A stretch of 5,502 nt of DNA, taken from Coriobacteriia bacterium. GTDB lineage: Bacteria; Actinomycetota; Coriobacteriia; Coriobacteriales; UBA8131. Position numbers and translations under genes: made by a program. The notes beneath the pieces were generated by a model. That model did no database searches and had not been told where the DNA came from. It was given only the letters and a program-made list of their open reading frames with translations. The stretch lies in assembly GCA_003509825.1 (NCBI GenBank), contig DOMT01000131.1:1-5502 (forward strand), written 5' to 3'. Shown in pieces: positions 1-5,313 of this stretch (the first letter of the stretch is position 1; every line of letters starts with the position of its first letter).

Positions 1-1
1 G

Positions 2-658
2 CCGCAGGTCGCCTACCGCGAGACCGCGGGCAAGGAGACCCCCGGTATCGAGGGCAAGTTCGTCCGTCAGTCCGGTGGTCGCGGCCAGTACGGTCACGTC
101 GTCATCAACCTCACCCCGCAGGAGCCGGGTGCGGGTTATGTCTTTGAGAACAAAATCGTCGGTGGTGTGGTTCCCAAGGAATACATCACGCCTGTTGATA
201 GAGGTATCCAAGAGGCTCTCGCCAGCGGTGTCATCGCCGGCTATCCGGTCGTGGACATCAAGGTGGAGCTGGTCGACGGTTCCTACCACGAGGTTGACTC
301 CTCGGAGGCCGCGTTTAAGATCGCCGGTTCCATGGCGGTCAAAGAAGCTCTGCGCAAATCGCAGCCCGTGCTGCTCGAACCGATGATGTCGGTTGAAGTG
401 GAGACTCCCGAGGATTATCTCGGCGATGTCATGGGTAACCTCAGCTCACGTCGCGGTCAGATTCAGGGCATCGACGATCGCGGTGGTTCCAAGGTCGTAA
501 AATCGGTCGTGCCGCTGTCCGAGATGTTCGGTTATGCGACCGACCTGCGTTCCTCCACACAGGGACGTGCGGCCTACACCATGCAGTTCAGCTCTTACGA
601 ACCCGTTCCGAAGAGCATCGCCGAGGAGATTGTGTCAAAAGCCGGCGGAAACGCCTGA
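2..658 (+). CDS. fusA: Elongation factor G, C-terminal part (domains IV and V)
   Basis: EF-G is the cytoplasmic GTPase that moves tRNA and mRNA through the ribosome after peptide transfer and, with RRF, splits spent ribosomes. Only the last 218 codons are present; the gene runs in from the left in the frame starting at base 2. The visible protein opens at PQVAYRE, the usual start of domain IV, and continues through [10 protein letters not shown] and the tip loop [11 protein letters not shown]. The His of that loop (visible residue 96) matches the conserved domain IV tip histidine that reaches the decoding centre. Domain V starts near [13 protein letters not shown] and contains [14 protein letters not shown]. 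The GTPase domain lies outside the window. The gene ends in TGA at 656-658 and rpsJ follows after 106 nt; the usual downstream tuf gene is absent. Identification is secure. The product could only be mistaken for an EF-G paralogue, which the ribosomal-operon context makes unlikely. Confidence 0.97.
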   Translation, partial: PQVAYRETAGKETPGIEGKFVRQSGGRGQYGHVVINLTPQEPGAGYVFENKIVGGVVPKEYITPVDRGIQEALASGVIAGYPVVDIKVELVDGSYHEVDSSEAAFKIAGSMAVKEALRKSQPVLLEPMMSVEVETPEDYLGDVMGNLSSRRGQIQGIDDRGGSKVVKSVVPLSEMFGYATDLRSSTQGRAAYTMQFSSYEPVPKSIAEEIVSKAGGNA

Positions 659-735
659 TGACTTCCTGTGGTCGGTGTAAAAGCCCGAAGCGAAACTTCG
701 AACTTTTCACTCGACCGCAAGAACCCATCATTTAG
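658..735 (+). CDS. Possible 25-codon ORF overlapping the fusA stop (doubtful)
   Basis: An ATG overlaps the fusA stop codon (TGATG) and opens a 25-residue frame that begins [13 protein letters not shown] and ends at TAG 733-735. The one-base overlap is the arrangement seen in translationally coupled genes, and the CxxC pair near the start is reminiscent of a zinc knuckle. Against it, the only ribosome-binding site is a weak GGCGGA inside the end of fusA, the peptide resembles no protein I know, and the frame fills most of a gap that needs no gene. It is probably a chance frame, listed because the start position is suggestive. Confidence 0.12.
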   Translation: MTSCGRCKSPKRNFELFTRPQEPII

Positions 736-753
736 TATTTTGAAAATTAGAAA

Positions 754-758
754 AGGAG
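754..758 (+). promoter_or_regulatory. Ribosome-binding site of rpsJ, fixing a TTG start
   Basis: AGGAG lies 6 nt before the TTG at 765, within an A-rich stretch. No in-frame ATG lies nearby, and the frame read from this TTG gives a full-length S10 with its conserved N-terminus, so this site decides the start. Confidence 0.85.
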
Positions 759-764
759 AGTACG

Positions 765-1073
765 TTGGCAAGTCAGAAGATCAGAATCCGTCTCAAGGGT
801 TACGACCACGAGATCGTGGATCAGTCCACCAAGCTCATCGTGGATACCGCCCAAAAGACAGGTGCCAAGGTATCCGGTCCGATTCCGCTGCCGACGGAGC
901 GCAATCTGTACTGCGTCATCCGCTCACCGCACAAGGATAAGGACAGCCGCGAGCAGTTTGAGATGCGTACCCACAAGCGTCTCATCGACATCCTCGAGCC
1001 CACTGGCAACACCGTGGACTCCCTGATGCGACTGGATCTGCCCGCAGGCGTAGACATCGAAATCAAGCTGTAA
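765..1073 (+). CDS. rpsJ: 30S ribosomal protein S10
   Basis: S10 is a small-subunit head protein that also acts in NusB/NusG transcription antitermination complexes in well-studied bacteria. The 102-residue product has the usual family length. It starts [15 protein letters not shown], continues with a [13 protein letters not shown] loop, the segment that extends into the 30S head, and carries the [10 protein letters not shown] motif towards the C-terminus, ending in GVDIEIKL. The start is TTG, supported by AGGAG 6 nt upstream and by the match of the N-terminus to the family. It is normally the first gene of the S10 operon. Here it follows fusA after 106 nt, and an unusually long 359-nt gap separates it from rplC. 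A promoter just before it is possible but weak (TCGACC at 711, TAGTAT at 733). Identification is secure. Confidence 0.98.
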   Translation: MASQKIRIRLKGYDHEIVDQSTKLIVDTAQKTGAKVSGPIPLPTERNLYCVIRSPHKDKDSREQFEMRTHKRLIDILEPTGNTVDSLMRLDLPAGVDIEIKL

Positions 1074-1093
1074 AAAGCTGGATTATAGGTAGG

Positions 1094-1232
1094 TGATACT
1101 AGATGGTTTTCGCAGACGAGGCAGATTTTATTTAGACGCGCACAGCGTATTGAACATACGAGAGCACGTATAAATAAAATCTAACGAAGTAAGTCAGACG
1201 AAGTCTGACGGTGCGGAAACTAGGTAGTATCA
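1094..1232 (+). other. Branched RNA arm with two hairpins
   Basis: An 8-bp perfect helix (TGATACTA 1094-1101 with TAGTATCA 1225-1232) is followed, after a 4-by-4 internal loop, by a 9-bp helix (GTTTTCGCA 1106-1114 with TGCGGAAAC 1212-1220, one G-U pair). These close a junction with two hairpins. The first has a perfect 12-bp A/T-rich stem, AGATTTTATTTA (1123-1134) with TAAATAAAATCT (1171-1182), capped by an inner 5-bp hairpin CGTAT/ATACG (1146-1160). The second has a perfect 7-bp stem, GTCAGAC (1193-1199) with GTCTGAC (1203-1209), and a GAA loop. The pairing is read directly from the sequence; folding in the cell is inferred. Confidence 0.6.
1103..1135 (+). CDS. Possible 10-codon leader peptide
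   Basis: The frame reads [10 protein letters not shown] and stops at TAG 1133-1135. AGGTGAT (1091-1097), which matches the anti-Shine-Dalgarno complement over seven bases, lies just before the ATG, and the start is 29 nt after the rpsJ stop, ordinary operon spacing. The ribosome-binding site and start codon overlap the 5' strand of the arm-closing helices, and the stop lies at the base of the 12-bp stem, so translation would have to open the arm. That would suit a regulatory leader peptide, but no codon run points to a specific amino acid. It could be chance. Confidence 0.25.
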   Translation: MVFADEADFI

Positions 1233-1239
1233 AGCAGGA

Positions 1240-1285
1240 TGGTCCGCTGGAAGTAGCAAAGGGTTTGCTACGAGCCCCATGACCA
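1240..1285 (+). other. Hairpin with 8-bp perfect stem in the rplC leader
   Basis: GTAGCAAA (1253-1260) pairs perfectly with TTTGCTAC (1264-1271) around a GGG loop. An outer 5-bp stem, TGGTC (1240-1244) with GACCA (1281-1285), encloses it across an asymmetric internal loop of 8 and 9 bases. There is no downstream U-run, so it is not an intrinsic terminator. Confidence 0.55.
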
Positions 1286-1306
1286 CGGAACAGAAAGGAG
1301 ATTGAA

Positions 1307-1345
1307 TTAGGTGCTTTAGCTGCAAGGAGTGCGAAACGCACCTGA
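1307..1345 (+). other. 8-bp helix with alternative inner pairing in the rplC leader
   Basis: TTAGGTGC (1307-1314) pairs with GCACCTGA (1338-1345), including one G-U pair; TTT/AAA can extend it inward past a bulged C at 1337. A second option, GTGCG (1329-1333) with CGCAC (1337-1341) around an AAA loop, uses the same 3' bases, so the two exclude each other. Confidence 0.4.
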
Positions 1346-1350
1346 GATAA

Positions 1351-1366
1351 GCGTACTGCTGTACGC
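1351..1366 (+). other. 6-bp hairpin in the rplC leader
   Basis: GCGTAC (1351-1356) pairs perfectly with GTACGC (1361-1366) around a four-base TGCT loop. It sits 66 nt before the rplC start. No U-run follows, so it is not a terminator. Confidence 0.45.
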
Positions 1367-1420
1367 GTTCGAAGGTAAGCGCCGCACGACGCCGCAGATG
1401 AAGTGCATAATTTAATCGAC

Positions 1421-1424
1421 AGGT
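1421..1424 (+). promoter_or_regulatory. Weak ribosome-binding site of rplC
   Basis: AGGT lies 8 nt before the rplC ATG and is much poorer than the AAGGAG or AGGAGG sites of most neighbouring genes. CAGGT (1420-1424) is complementary to ACCTG (1340-1344) in the upstream structured RNA, so the site could be hidden by pairing. Confidence 0.5.
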
Positions 1425-1432
1425 AACATCAG

Positions 1433-2056
1433 ATGTGTAATGAACTACTAGGTCGAAAGGTGGGAATGACTCAGGTCTGGTCGGAAGACGATCAGCTGGT
1501 GCCGGTAACGGTCATCAAGCTCGGTCCCTGTTTCATCACCCAAATCAAGACCGCCGACAAGGAAGGCTACGAGTCCATCCAGATCGGTTTCGACAAGATC
1601 GTAAAGGCCAATAAGATCAACAAGCCCATGCAGGGACACTTCGACACCAGCGGCGTGGACCCCACCAAGGTTCTCACCGAGGTGCGCGTTGACAGCACCG
1701 CCGAGTACACGCTCGGACAGGAGCTCACCGTCGACGGTTTCGCGGAAGCGAAGAAGGTACACGTCACCGGTATCTCCAAAGGTAAGGGCTTTGCCGGCGT
1801 TATCAAGCGTCACAACTTCCGCGGTGGCCCGGGCGGCCACGGCGCTCACTTCCATCGTGCACCGGGTTCCGTCGGCCAGTGTGCCACTCCCTCCCGCGTC
1901 TTCAAGGGCAAAAAGCTGCCCGGACACATGGGTGTTGAGAAGATCACCGTCAAGAACCTCGAGGTCGTGCGCATCGATAGCGAGCAAAATCTACTGTTGG
2001 TCAAAGGTGCCGTCCCCGGCGGCAAAGGCGCTCTTTTGAGCGTCCGCACCGCGTAG
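1433..2056 (+). CDS. rplC: 50S ribosomal protein L3
   Basis: L3 is an early-assembling large-subunit protein that binds 23S rRNA and sends a long loop towards the peptidyl-transferase centre. The 207-residue product has normal length. It starts [16 protein letters not shown], the L3 signature start, and carries the central loop [28 protein letters not shown] followed by [16 protein letters not shown] and [13 protein letters not shown]. Gln149 in the GQ pair corresponds closely to the residue that PrmB methylates in E. coli L3, so the same modification is possible. The ATG at 1433 matches the family N-terminus, but its ribosome-binding site is weak (AGGT). The long structured region directly upstream suggests that translation or transcription here is regulated. 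rplD follows after 18 nt. Identification is secure. Confidence 0.98.
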   Translation: MCNELLGRKVGMTQVWSEDDQLVPVTVIKLGPCFITQIKTADKEGYESIQIGFDKIVKANKINKPMQGHFDTSGVDPTKVLTEVRVDSTAEYTLGQELTVDGFAEAKKVHVTGISKGKGFAGVIKRHNFRGGPGGHGAHFHRAPGSVGQCATPSRVFKGKKLPGHMGVEKITVKNLEVVRIDSEQNLLLVKGAVPGGKGALLSVRTA

Positions 2057-2074
2057 AGGTTAAGGAGATAGCAC

Positions 2075-2704
2075 ATGACTTTAAAAGCATTCACCATACA
2101 AGACATCAAGGGTGAAAAAGCCGGGACCCACAAGCCCGCGGAGACCGTCTTCGGTATCACTCCCAACACCCATGTCATGCATGAGGTGGTTCGTGCCCAG
2201 CTGGCGGCCCGTCGCCAAGGCACCCACGACACCAAGACCCGCGGAGAAGTATCCGGTGGTGGTAAGAAGCCGTTTCGCCAGAAAGGCACCGGCCGCGCCC
2301 GTCAGGGAACCATCCGCGCCCCGCACTACAAGGGTGGTGGAACCGTCTTCGGTCCGCATCCGCGTAACTACGCCTTCAAGGTCAACGGCAAAGAGGTCAA
2401 GCTCGCCATGCGTAGCGCCCTTTCCGCCAAGCAGGCCGAAGGCGAACTGTTCGTAGTGGATAAGTTCGGCTTCGAGAAACCCTCCACCAAAGAGGCCGTC
2501 AAGGCTCTGGAGGCCCTCAAGGTCACCGGTCGCGTGACGGTGGTTATGGGCGACGAGGAACTCAACGCCTTCCTCTCATTCAGAAACATCCCGCGTGTTC
2601 GCGTTCTCGATATCGTCGACGCCAACACCTACGATTTCATCGACAACAAGGCGCTGGTGTTCACCAAGGCCGCGCTGGAGCGTATTGAGGAGGTGCTGAA
2701 GTAA
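2075..2704 (+). CDS. rplD: 50S ribosomal protein L4
   Basis: L4 binds 23S rRNA and its extended loop lines the narrow part of the peptide exit tunnel; in E. coli it also represses its own operon by binding the S10 leader. The product has 209 residues, the usual length. The tunnel loop runs roughly from residue 55 to 95 and includes [19 protein letters not shown] and KGGGTVFGP. Residue 67 is Phe where many bacteria have Trp ([12 protein letters not shown]); aromatic replacement there is known and probably neutral. The globular C-terminal part ends in [13 protein letters not shown]. The start is supported by AAGGAGA about 6 nt upstream. The gene lies 18 nt after rplC, and its TAA overlaps the rplW start by one base, so the two are probably translationally coupled. 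If it acts as a regulator here, the long RNA before rplC is a candidate target, but that is inference. Confidence 0.98.
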   Translation: MTLKAFTIQDIKGEKAGTHKPAETVFGITPNTHVMHEVVRAQLAARRQGTHDTKTRGEVSGGGKKPFRQKGTGRARQGTIRAPHYKGGGTVFGPHPRNYAFKVNGKEVKLAMRSALSAKQAEGELFVVDKFGFEKPSTKEAVKALEALKVTGRVTVVMGDEELNAFLSFRNIPRVRVLDIVDANTYDFIDNKALVFTKAALERIEEVLK

Positions 2705-2988
2705 TGCAGGACCCCCGTCAGGTAATCTTGCGCCCGATCGTATCGGAGCGCAGCTACGATCTCATCGGCGACAACCGCTACACCTTCGAGGTAGCCAAGC
2801 AGGCCAATAAGATCGAGATTTCGCAGGCCATCGAGTCGATCTTCGGAGTAAAAGTGCTCAAGGTCAACACGATGAGCGTCAAGGGTAAGCCCAAGCGTGT
2901 CCGTTACGCCAAGGGTTACTCCCGTTCCTGGAAGAAGGCCATCGTCACCTTGGCCGAGGGAGATACGATCGAGGCCTTCGGCATCTAA
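2704..2988 (+). CDS. rplW: 50S ribosomal protein L23
   Basis: L23 sits at the exit of the peptide tunnel and is a docking point for trigger factor and the signal recognition particle. The 94-residue product opens with [17 protein letters not shown], the family's ILRPIVSE motif, followed by YTFEVAKQANKIEISQAIESIFGVKV and the KGKPKRVRYAKGYSRSWKKAIV segment typical of the L23 loop. It ends in EGDTIEAFGI. The ATG at 2704 shares a base with the rplD stop (TAATG). AGGAGG at 2688-2693, inside the rplD end, is its ribosome-binding site. After its TAA a 153-nt non-coding gap follows, long for rplW-rplB, with several complementary stems. Identification is secure. Confidence 0.97.
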   Translation: MQDPRQVILRPIVSERSYDLIGDNRYTFEVAKQANKIEISQAIESIFGVKVLKVNTMSVKGKPKRVRYAKGYSRSWKKAIVTLAEGDTIEAFGI

Positions 2989-3058
2989 GTGCCGGAGACT
3001 TCGGAGACAAGATCTTTCAAGGGTGCTCCGTGTGCTTGAAAAGGACACGCACGGCACC
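2989..3058 (+). promoter_or_regulatory. Candidate structured RNA between rplW and rplB
   Basis: The 153-nt gap between rplW and rplB (2989-3141) contains no credible gene but several complementary segments. One fold pairs GTGCCG (2989-2994) with CGGCAC (3052-3057) and, inside it, TTTCAAG (3015-3021) with CTTGAAA (3035-3041). CTCCG in that loop (3026-3030) can also pair with CGGAG (3002-3006), making a pseudoknot. An alternative fold pairs GGTGC (3022-3026) with GCACC (3054-3058) and CGTGTG (3029-3034) with CGCACG (3048-3053). The folds exclude each other. No U-run follows, so this is not an intrinsic terminator. Control of rplB, for example by L2, is a guess. Beyond 3058 I see only weak hairpins. 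Confidence 0.4.
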
Positions 3059-3128
3059 GTGGTAGATAAGTAATCCGGCTCGCTGAAAAGCCAAAGCCAT
3101 GAGGCAGAAAAAGCGAACCAGCTAACGT

Positions 3129-3139
3129 AAGGATAAGGA
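3129..3139 (+). promoter_or_regulatory. Ribosome-binding site of rplB (tandem AAGGA)
   Basis: AAGGA occurs twice, at 3129-3133 and 3135-3139. The first is 8 nt from the ATG at 3142 and is the likely working site; the second is too close. Confidence 0.7.
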
Positions 3140-3141
3140 AA

Positions 3142-3972
3142 ATGGCAGTAAAACAATACAAGCCGACCTCACCGGGTAGACGCTTCCAGTCGGTCTCCGA
3201 CTTTGCGGAGATCACGCGTTCGACCCCGGAAAAGTCTTTGACGGAGCCCCTGCCGAAGAAGGCCGGCCGCAACAACTACGGGCGCATCACAACCCGTCAC
3301 CAGGGTGGCGGTCACAAGCGCAAGTACCGCATCATCGATATGAAGCGCAAAAAGGACGGGATTCCGGCAAAGGTCGCAACCATCGAGTACGATCCCAACC
3401 GCTCGGCCCGTATCGCGCTTTTGCACTATGCGGATGGTGCCAAGAGCTACATCCTGCATCCCAAGGGCCTCAAAGTCGGCGACACCGTAACCAGCGGTCC
3501 CGGTTCCGACATCAAGCCCGGTAATGCGCTCGCGCTCAAAGACATCCCCGTGGGTACCATGATCCACGCCGTGGAGCTTCAGCCCGGCAAAGGTGCCGCA
3601 CTGGCCCGTAGCGCCGGTACCTCCATCCAGCTGATGGGTAAGGAGGGTGGCTACGCCATCCTGCGTATGCCCTCCAGCGAGATGCGCCGCGTGCTCATCA
3701 CCTGCCGCGCCACCATCGGTGAAGTAGGCAACTCCGAGCACTCCAACATCAAGATCGGCAAGGCCGGCCGCAAGCGTTGGATGGGTGTTCGCCCGACGGT
3801 CCGTGGTACGGTCATGAACCCGGTCGACCATCCGCACGGCGGTGGTGAGGGTAAGAACAAGAGCGCCGGTCGCCATCCTGTGACTCCGTGGGGTGTGCCC
3901 ACCAAGGGACATCGCACTCGCAATAAGAAGAAGGCCTCGAGCCGCCTGATCATCCGTCGGCGCAAGAAATAA
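3142..3972 (+). CDS. rplB: 50S ribosomal protein L2
   Basis: L2 is one of the most conserved ribosomal proteins; it binds 23S rRNA near the peptidyl-transferase centre and is needed for subunit joining. The product has 276 residues, the normal length. The N-terminal part starts [15 protein letters not shown] and includes [19 protein letters not shown] and the OB-fold region with [17 protein letters not shown]. The C-terminal SH3-like domain contains [28 protein letters not shown]; His230 corresponds to the functionally important His229 of E. coli L2. The chain ends with [17 protein letters not shown] and a basic RRRKK tail. The ATG follows tandem AAGGA sites. The gene ends in two adjacent stops, TAATAG, which merge into the ribosome-binding site of rpsS. 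It begins a tightly packed run through rplP, after a 153-nt gap that may be regulatory. Identification is secure. Confidence 0.98.
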   Translation: MAVKQYKPTSPGRRFQSVSDFAEITRSTPEKSLTEPLPKKAGRNNYGRITTRHQGGGHKRKYRIIDMKRKKDGIPAKVATIEYDPNRSARIALLHYADGAKSYILHPKGLKVGDTVTSGPGSDIKPGNALALKDIPVGTMIHAVELQPGKGAALARSAGTSIQLMGKEGGYAILRMPSSEMRRVLITCRATIGEVGNSEHSNIKIGKAGRKRWMGVRPTVRGTVMNPVDHPHGGGEGKNKSAGRHPVTPWGVPTKGHRTRNKKKASSRLIIRRRKK

Positions 3973-3973
3973 T

Positions 3974-3980
3974 AGGAGGG
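3974..3980 (+). promoter_or_regulatory. Ribosome-binding site of rpsS, fixing a GTG start
   Basis: AGGAGGG is a near-ideal site 7 nt before the GTG at 3988. It overlaps the second stop codon of rplB and supports GTG as the start, giving the conserved N-terminus [10 protein letters not shown]. Confidence 0.85.
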
Positions 3981-3987
3981 CAAGTAA

Positions 3988-4263
3988 GTGAGCAGAAGTC
4001 TGAAAAAAGGTCCCTTCGTTGAGCCGAGGCTGTTAGGCCGTATCAACGCTATGAACGAAGCCGGTGAGAAGAGTGTCGTCAAGACATGGTCACGCGCTTC
4101 GACGATTTTTCCTGAAATGGTGGGTCATACGATCGCCGTTCATGATGGTCGCAAACATGTGCCGGTGTACGTTACCGAATCCATGGTCGGCCACAAGTTA
4201 GGTGAGTTCGCCGTTACCCGAACCTTCCGTGGACATGCGGGTGACAAGAAAGGCAAGAAGTAA
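3988..4263 (+). CDS. rpsS: 30S ribosomal protein S19
   Basis: S19 lies in the head of the small subunit, pairs with S13 and contacts the A-site tRNA side and bridge region to the large subunit. The 91-residue product is of normal size and starts [16 protein letters not shown], followed by the core [54 protein letters not shown], all hallmarks of the family, with a lysine-rich end. The start codon is GTG, set by AGGAGGG 7 nt upstream and by the conserved N-terminus. It lies 15 nt after rplB, and its TAA shares one base with the rplV ATG, which implies coupled translation. Identification is secure. Confidence 0.98.
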   Translation: MSRSLKKGPFVEPRLLGRINAMNEAGEKSVVKTWSRASTIFPEMVGHTIAVHDGRKHVPVYVTESMVGHKLGEFAVTRTFRGHAGDKKGKK

Positions 4264-4601
4264 TGGAAGCTAGAGCACAAGCACGCTACGTCAGGGTATC
4301 ACCCCGCAAAGCACGTTTGGTCATCGACATGATCCGTGGCAAGGACGTCGTCCGCGCCCGTGAGATCCTGCGCTTCAGTGAGCGTAACATCTCCGAGGTC
4401 ATCGAGAAGTGCCTTAACAGCGCTGTGGCCAACGCCGAGCGCGACGGTGTGAAGGCGGAGAGTCTCTTCGTCAAGACCACCTATGCGGACGAAGGTCCCA
4501 CCATGAAGCGTTTTCGTCCCCGCGCCAAGGGTTCCGCATCCAGGATCCGCAAGCGCACCAGTCACATCACCGTCATAGTAGCGACGAGAGAGGGGGCATA
4601 A
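4263..4601 (+). CDS. rplV: 50S ribosomal protein L22
   Basis: L22 binds 23S rRNA domains and sends a long beta-hairpin into the peptide exit tunnel, where with L4 it forms the constriction touched by macrolides. The 112-residue product is near the short end of the normal range. It opens with [27 protein letters not shown], the family signature, then a helical stretch with [13 protein letters not shown]. The tunnel hairpin lies around residues 80-95 ([21 protein letters not shown]), and the closing strand is SHITVIV. The ATG overlaps the rpsS stop (TAATG); AAAGG at 4249-4253, inside rpsS, is a modest ribosome-binding site. I see no insertion or deletion in the hairpin of the kind linked to macrolide resistance. 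rpsC follows after 2 nt. Confidence 0.97.
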   Translation: MEARAQARYVRVSPRKARLVIDMIRGKDVVRAREILRFSERNISEVIEKCLNSAVANAERDGVKAESLFVKTTYADEGPTMKRFRPRAKGSASRIRKRTSHITVIVATREGA

Positions 4602-4603
4602 AC

Positions 4604-5311
4604 ATGGGTCAGAAAGTCTACCCCACCGGTATTCGCCTCGGTATCACCGAGGAGTGGCGCAGCCGCTGGTTTGCCGGTAAGGAATATGCCGAGATGCTCG
4701 AGAACGACTTGGCACTACGCAAGTTCCTCGACAAACGCCTGGAGCGCGCCGCGGTCTCCAAGATCGAGATCGAGCGTGCCGGTGACAAGATCAAGGTCAT
4801 CATCACCACCGCCCGCCCCGGTATCGTCATCGGTAAAAAGGGCTCCGAGAGCGATGATCTGCGCAAGGATCTTGAAAAGATCGCCAACGGTCACGTGGGA
4901 ATGGAGGTCATCGAGATCAAGCGCCCCGAGCTCGACGCGGTGCTCGTCGCCCAGTCGGTGGCCGAGCAGCTCGAGGGCCGTGTGGCTTTCCGTCGCGCGA
5001 TGCGCAAGGCCGTTCAAAACGCCATCAAGAGCGGCGCCAAGGGCATCCGTATCCAGTGCTCCGGTCGTCTCGGTGGTGCCGAGATGAGCCGCCGCGAGTG
5101 GTATCGCGAAGGTCGTGTGCCCCTGCACACCCTGCGCGCCAAGATCGATTACGGTTTTGCCACGGCAGCCACCACCATGGGCTCCATCGGCGTCAAGGTA
5201 TGGGTTTACCACGGAGAGAGACTTCCCGGTCAAGCCACACCCAATCCTGCACTTGAAGGTTCGTCCCGCCCGCAGCGCCCCAGGCGTGATCGTGGCGAAG
5301 GGAGGAAGTAA
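4604..5311 (+). CDS. rpsC: 30S ribosomal protein S3
   Basis: S3 forms part of the mRNA entry channel in the small-subunit head and contributes to mRNA unwinding with S4 and S5. The product has 235 residues. It starts [23 protein letters not shown]; most relatives have KVHP, so Tyr replaces His at residue 6. The KH-type RNA-binding domain carries [10 protein letters not shown] with its GxxG loop at residues 77-80. The C-terminal domain includes [40 protein letters not shown], and [17 protein letters not shown], all conserved. A basic, disordered-looking tail rich in Arg and Pro follows (after about residue 215). The ATG lies 2 nt after rplV, with a G-rich site, GAGAGGGGG, about 8 nt upstream. 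The end of the gene encodes the GGAGG that serves rplP. Identification is secure. Confidence 0.98.
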   Translation: MGQKVYPTGIRLGITEEWRSRWFAGKEYAEMLENDLALRKFLDKRLERAAVSKIEIERAGDKIKVIITTARPGIVIGKKGSESDDLRKDLEKIANGHVGMEVIEIKRPELDAVLVAQSVAEQLEGRVAFRRAMRKAVQNAIKSGAKGIRIQCSGRLGGAEMSRREWYREGRVPLHTLRAKIDYGFATAATTMGSIGVKVWVYHGERLPGQATPNPALEGSSRPQRPRRDRGEGRK

Positions 5312-5313
5312 AC

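Larger units (their letters stand above)
1091..1424 (+). ncRNA. Candidate structured leader RNA between rpsJ and rplC
   Basis: This region fills most of the 359-nt gap between rpsJ and rplC and shows no convincing coding frame on either strand. What I see is a series of long complementary segments: 1094-1101 with 1225-1232, 1106-1114 with 1212-1220 (one G-U pair), 1123-1134 with 1171-1182, 1193-1199 with 1203-1209, 1240-1244 with 1281-1285, 1253-1260 with 1264-1271, 1307-1314 with 1338-1345 (one G-U pair), and 1351-1356 with 1361-1366. All are compatible with one nested fold. So many long perfect stems in a gap are unlikely by chance. Cis-acting leaders that bind a ribosomal protein and control its operon are well known, including L4 acting on the S10 operon of E. 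coli, but that leader lies before rpsJ. An rplC leader responding to L3, L4 or L23 is therefore inference. A spliced or mobile RNA remains possible, though I found no group I or group II core motifs. Boundaries are approximate. Confidence 0.55.

Noticed and set aside
686..700. Hairpin CGAAG/CTTCG after fusA as a terminator
   Set aside because: The stem is only 5 bp and lacks a proper U-run; read-through into rpsJ is expected.
711..738. Possible rpsJ promoter TCGACC, 16 nt, TAGTAT
   Set aside because: Each box matches only four of six consensus bases; too weak to call without a mapped 5' end.
1150..1180. Possible promoter TTGAAC with TAAAAT inside the rplC leader
   Set aside because: The spacing is 19 nt and both boxes fall inside the stem-loops of the arm, so the A/T richness is better explained by the 12-bp stem.
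1132..1341. Minus-strand 69-residue open frame across the rpsJ-rplC gap
   Set aside because: It resembles no known protein, runs against the operon, and crosses the inverted repeats that better explain the sequence.
1406..1411. CATAAT as a -10 box before rplC
   Set aside because: There is no matching -35 box at the proper distance.
1074..1432. Group I or group II intron, RNase P RNA, tmRNA or T-box in the gap
   Set aside because: I looked for the group I P7 core, group II domain V, the RNase P GAGGAAAGUCC core, the tmRNA ends and the T-box AGGGUGG motif, and saw none. A covariance-model search would be needed to exclude them firmly.
3099..3125. Eight-codon frame MRQKKRTS before rplB
   Set aside because: No ribosome-binding site precedes it and it is too short to judge.
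3169..3912. Long minus-strand open frame opposite rplB (and similar ones opposite rplC and rpsC)
   Set aside because: These are mirror frames caused by the codon bias of the ribosomal genes, which are certain.
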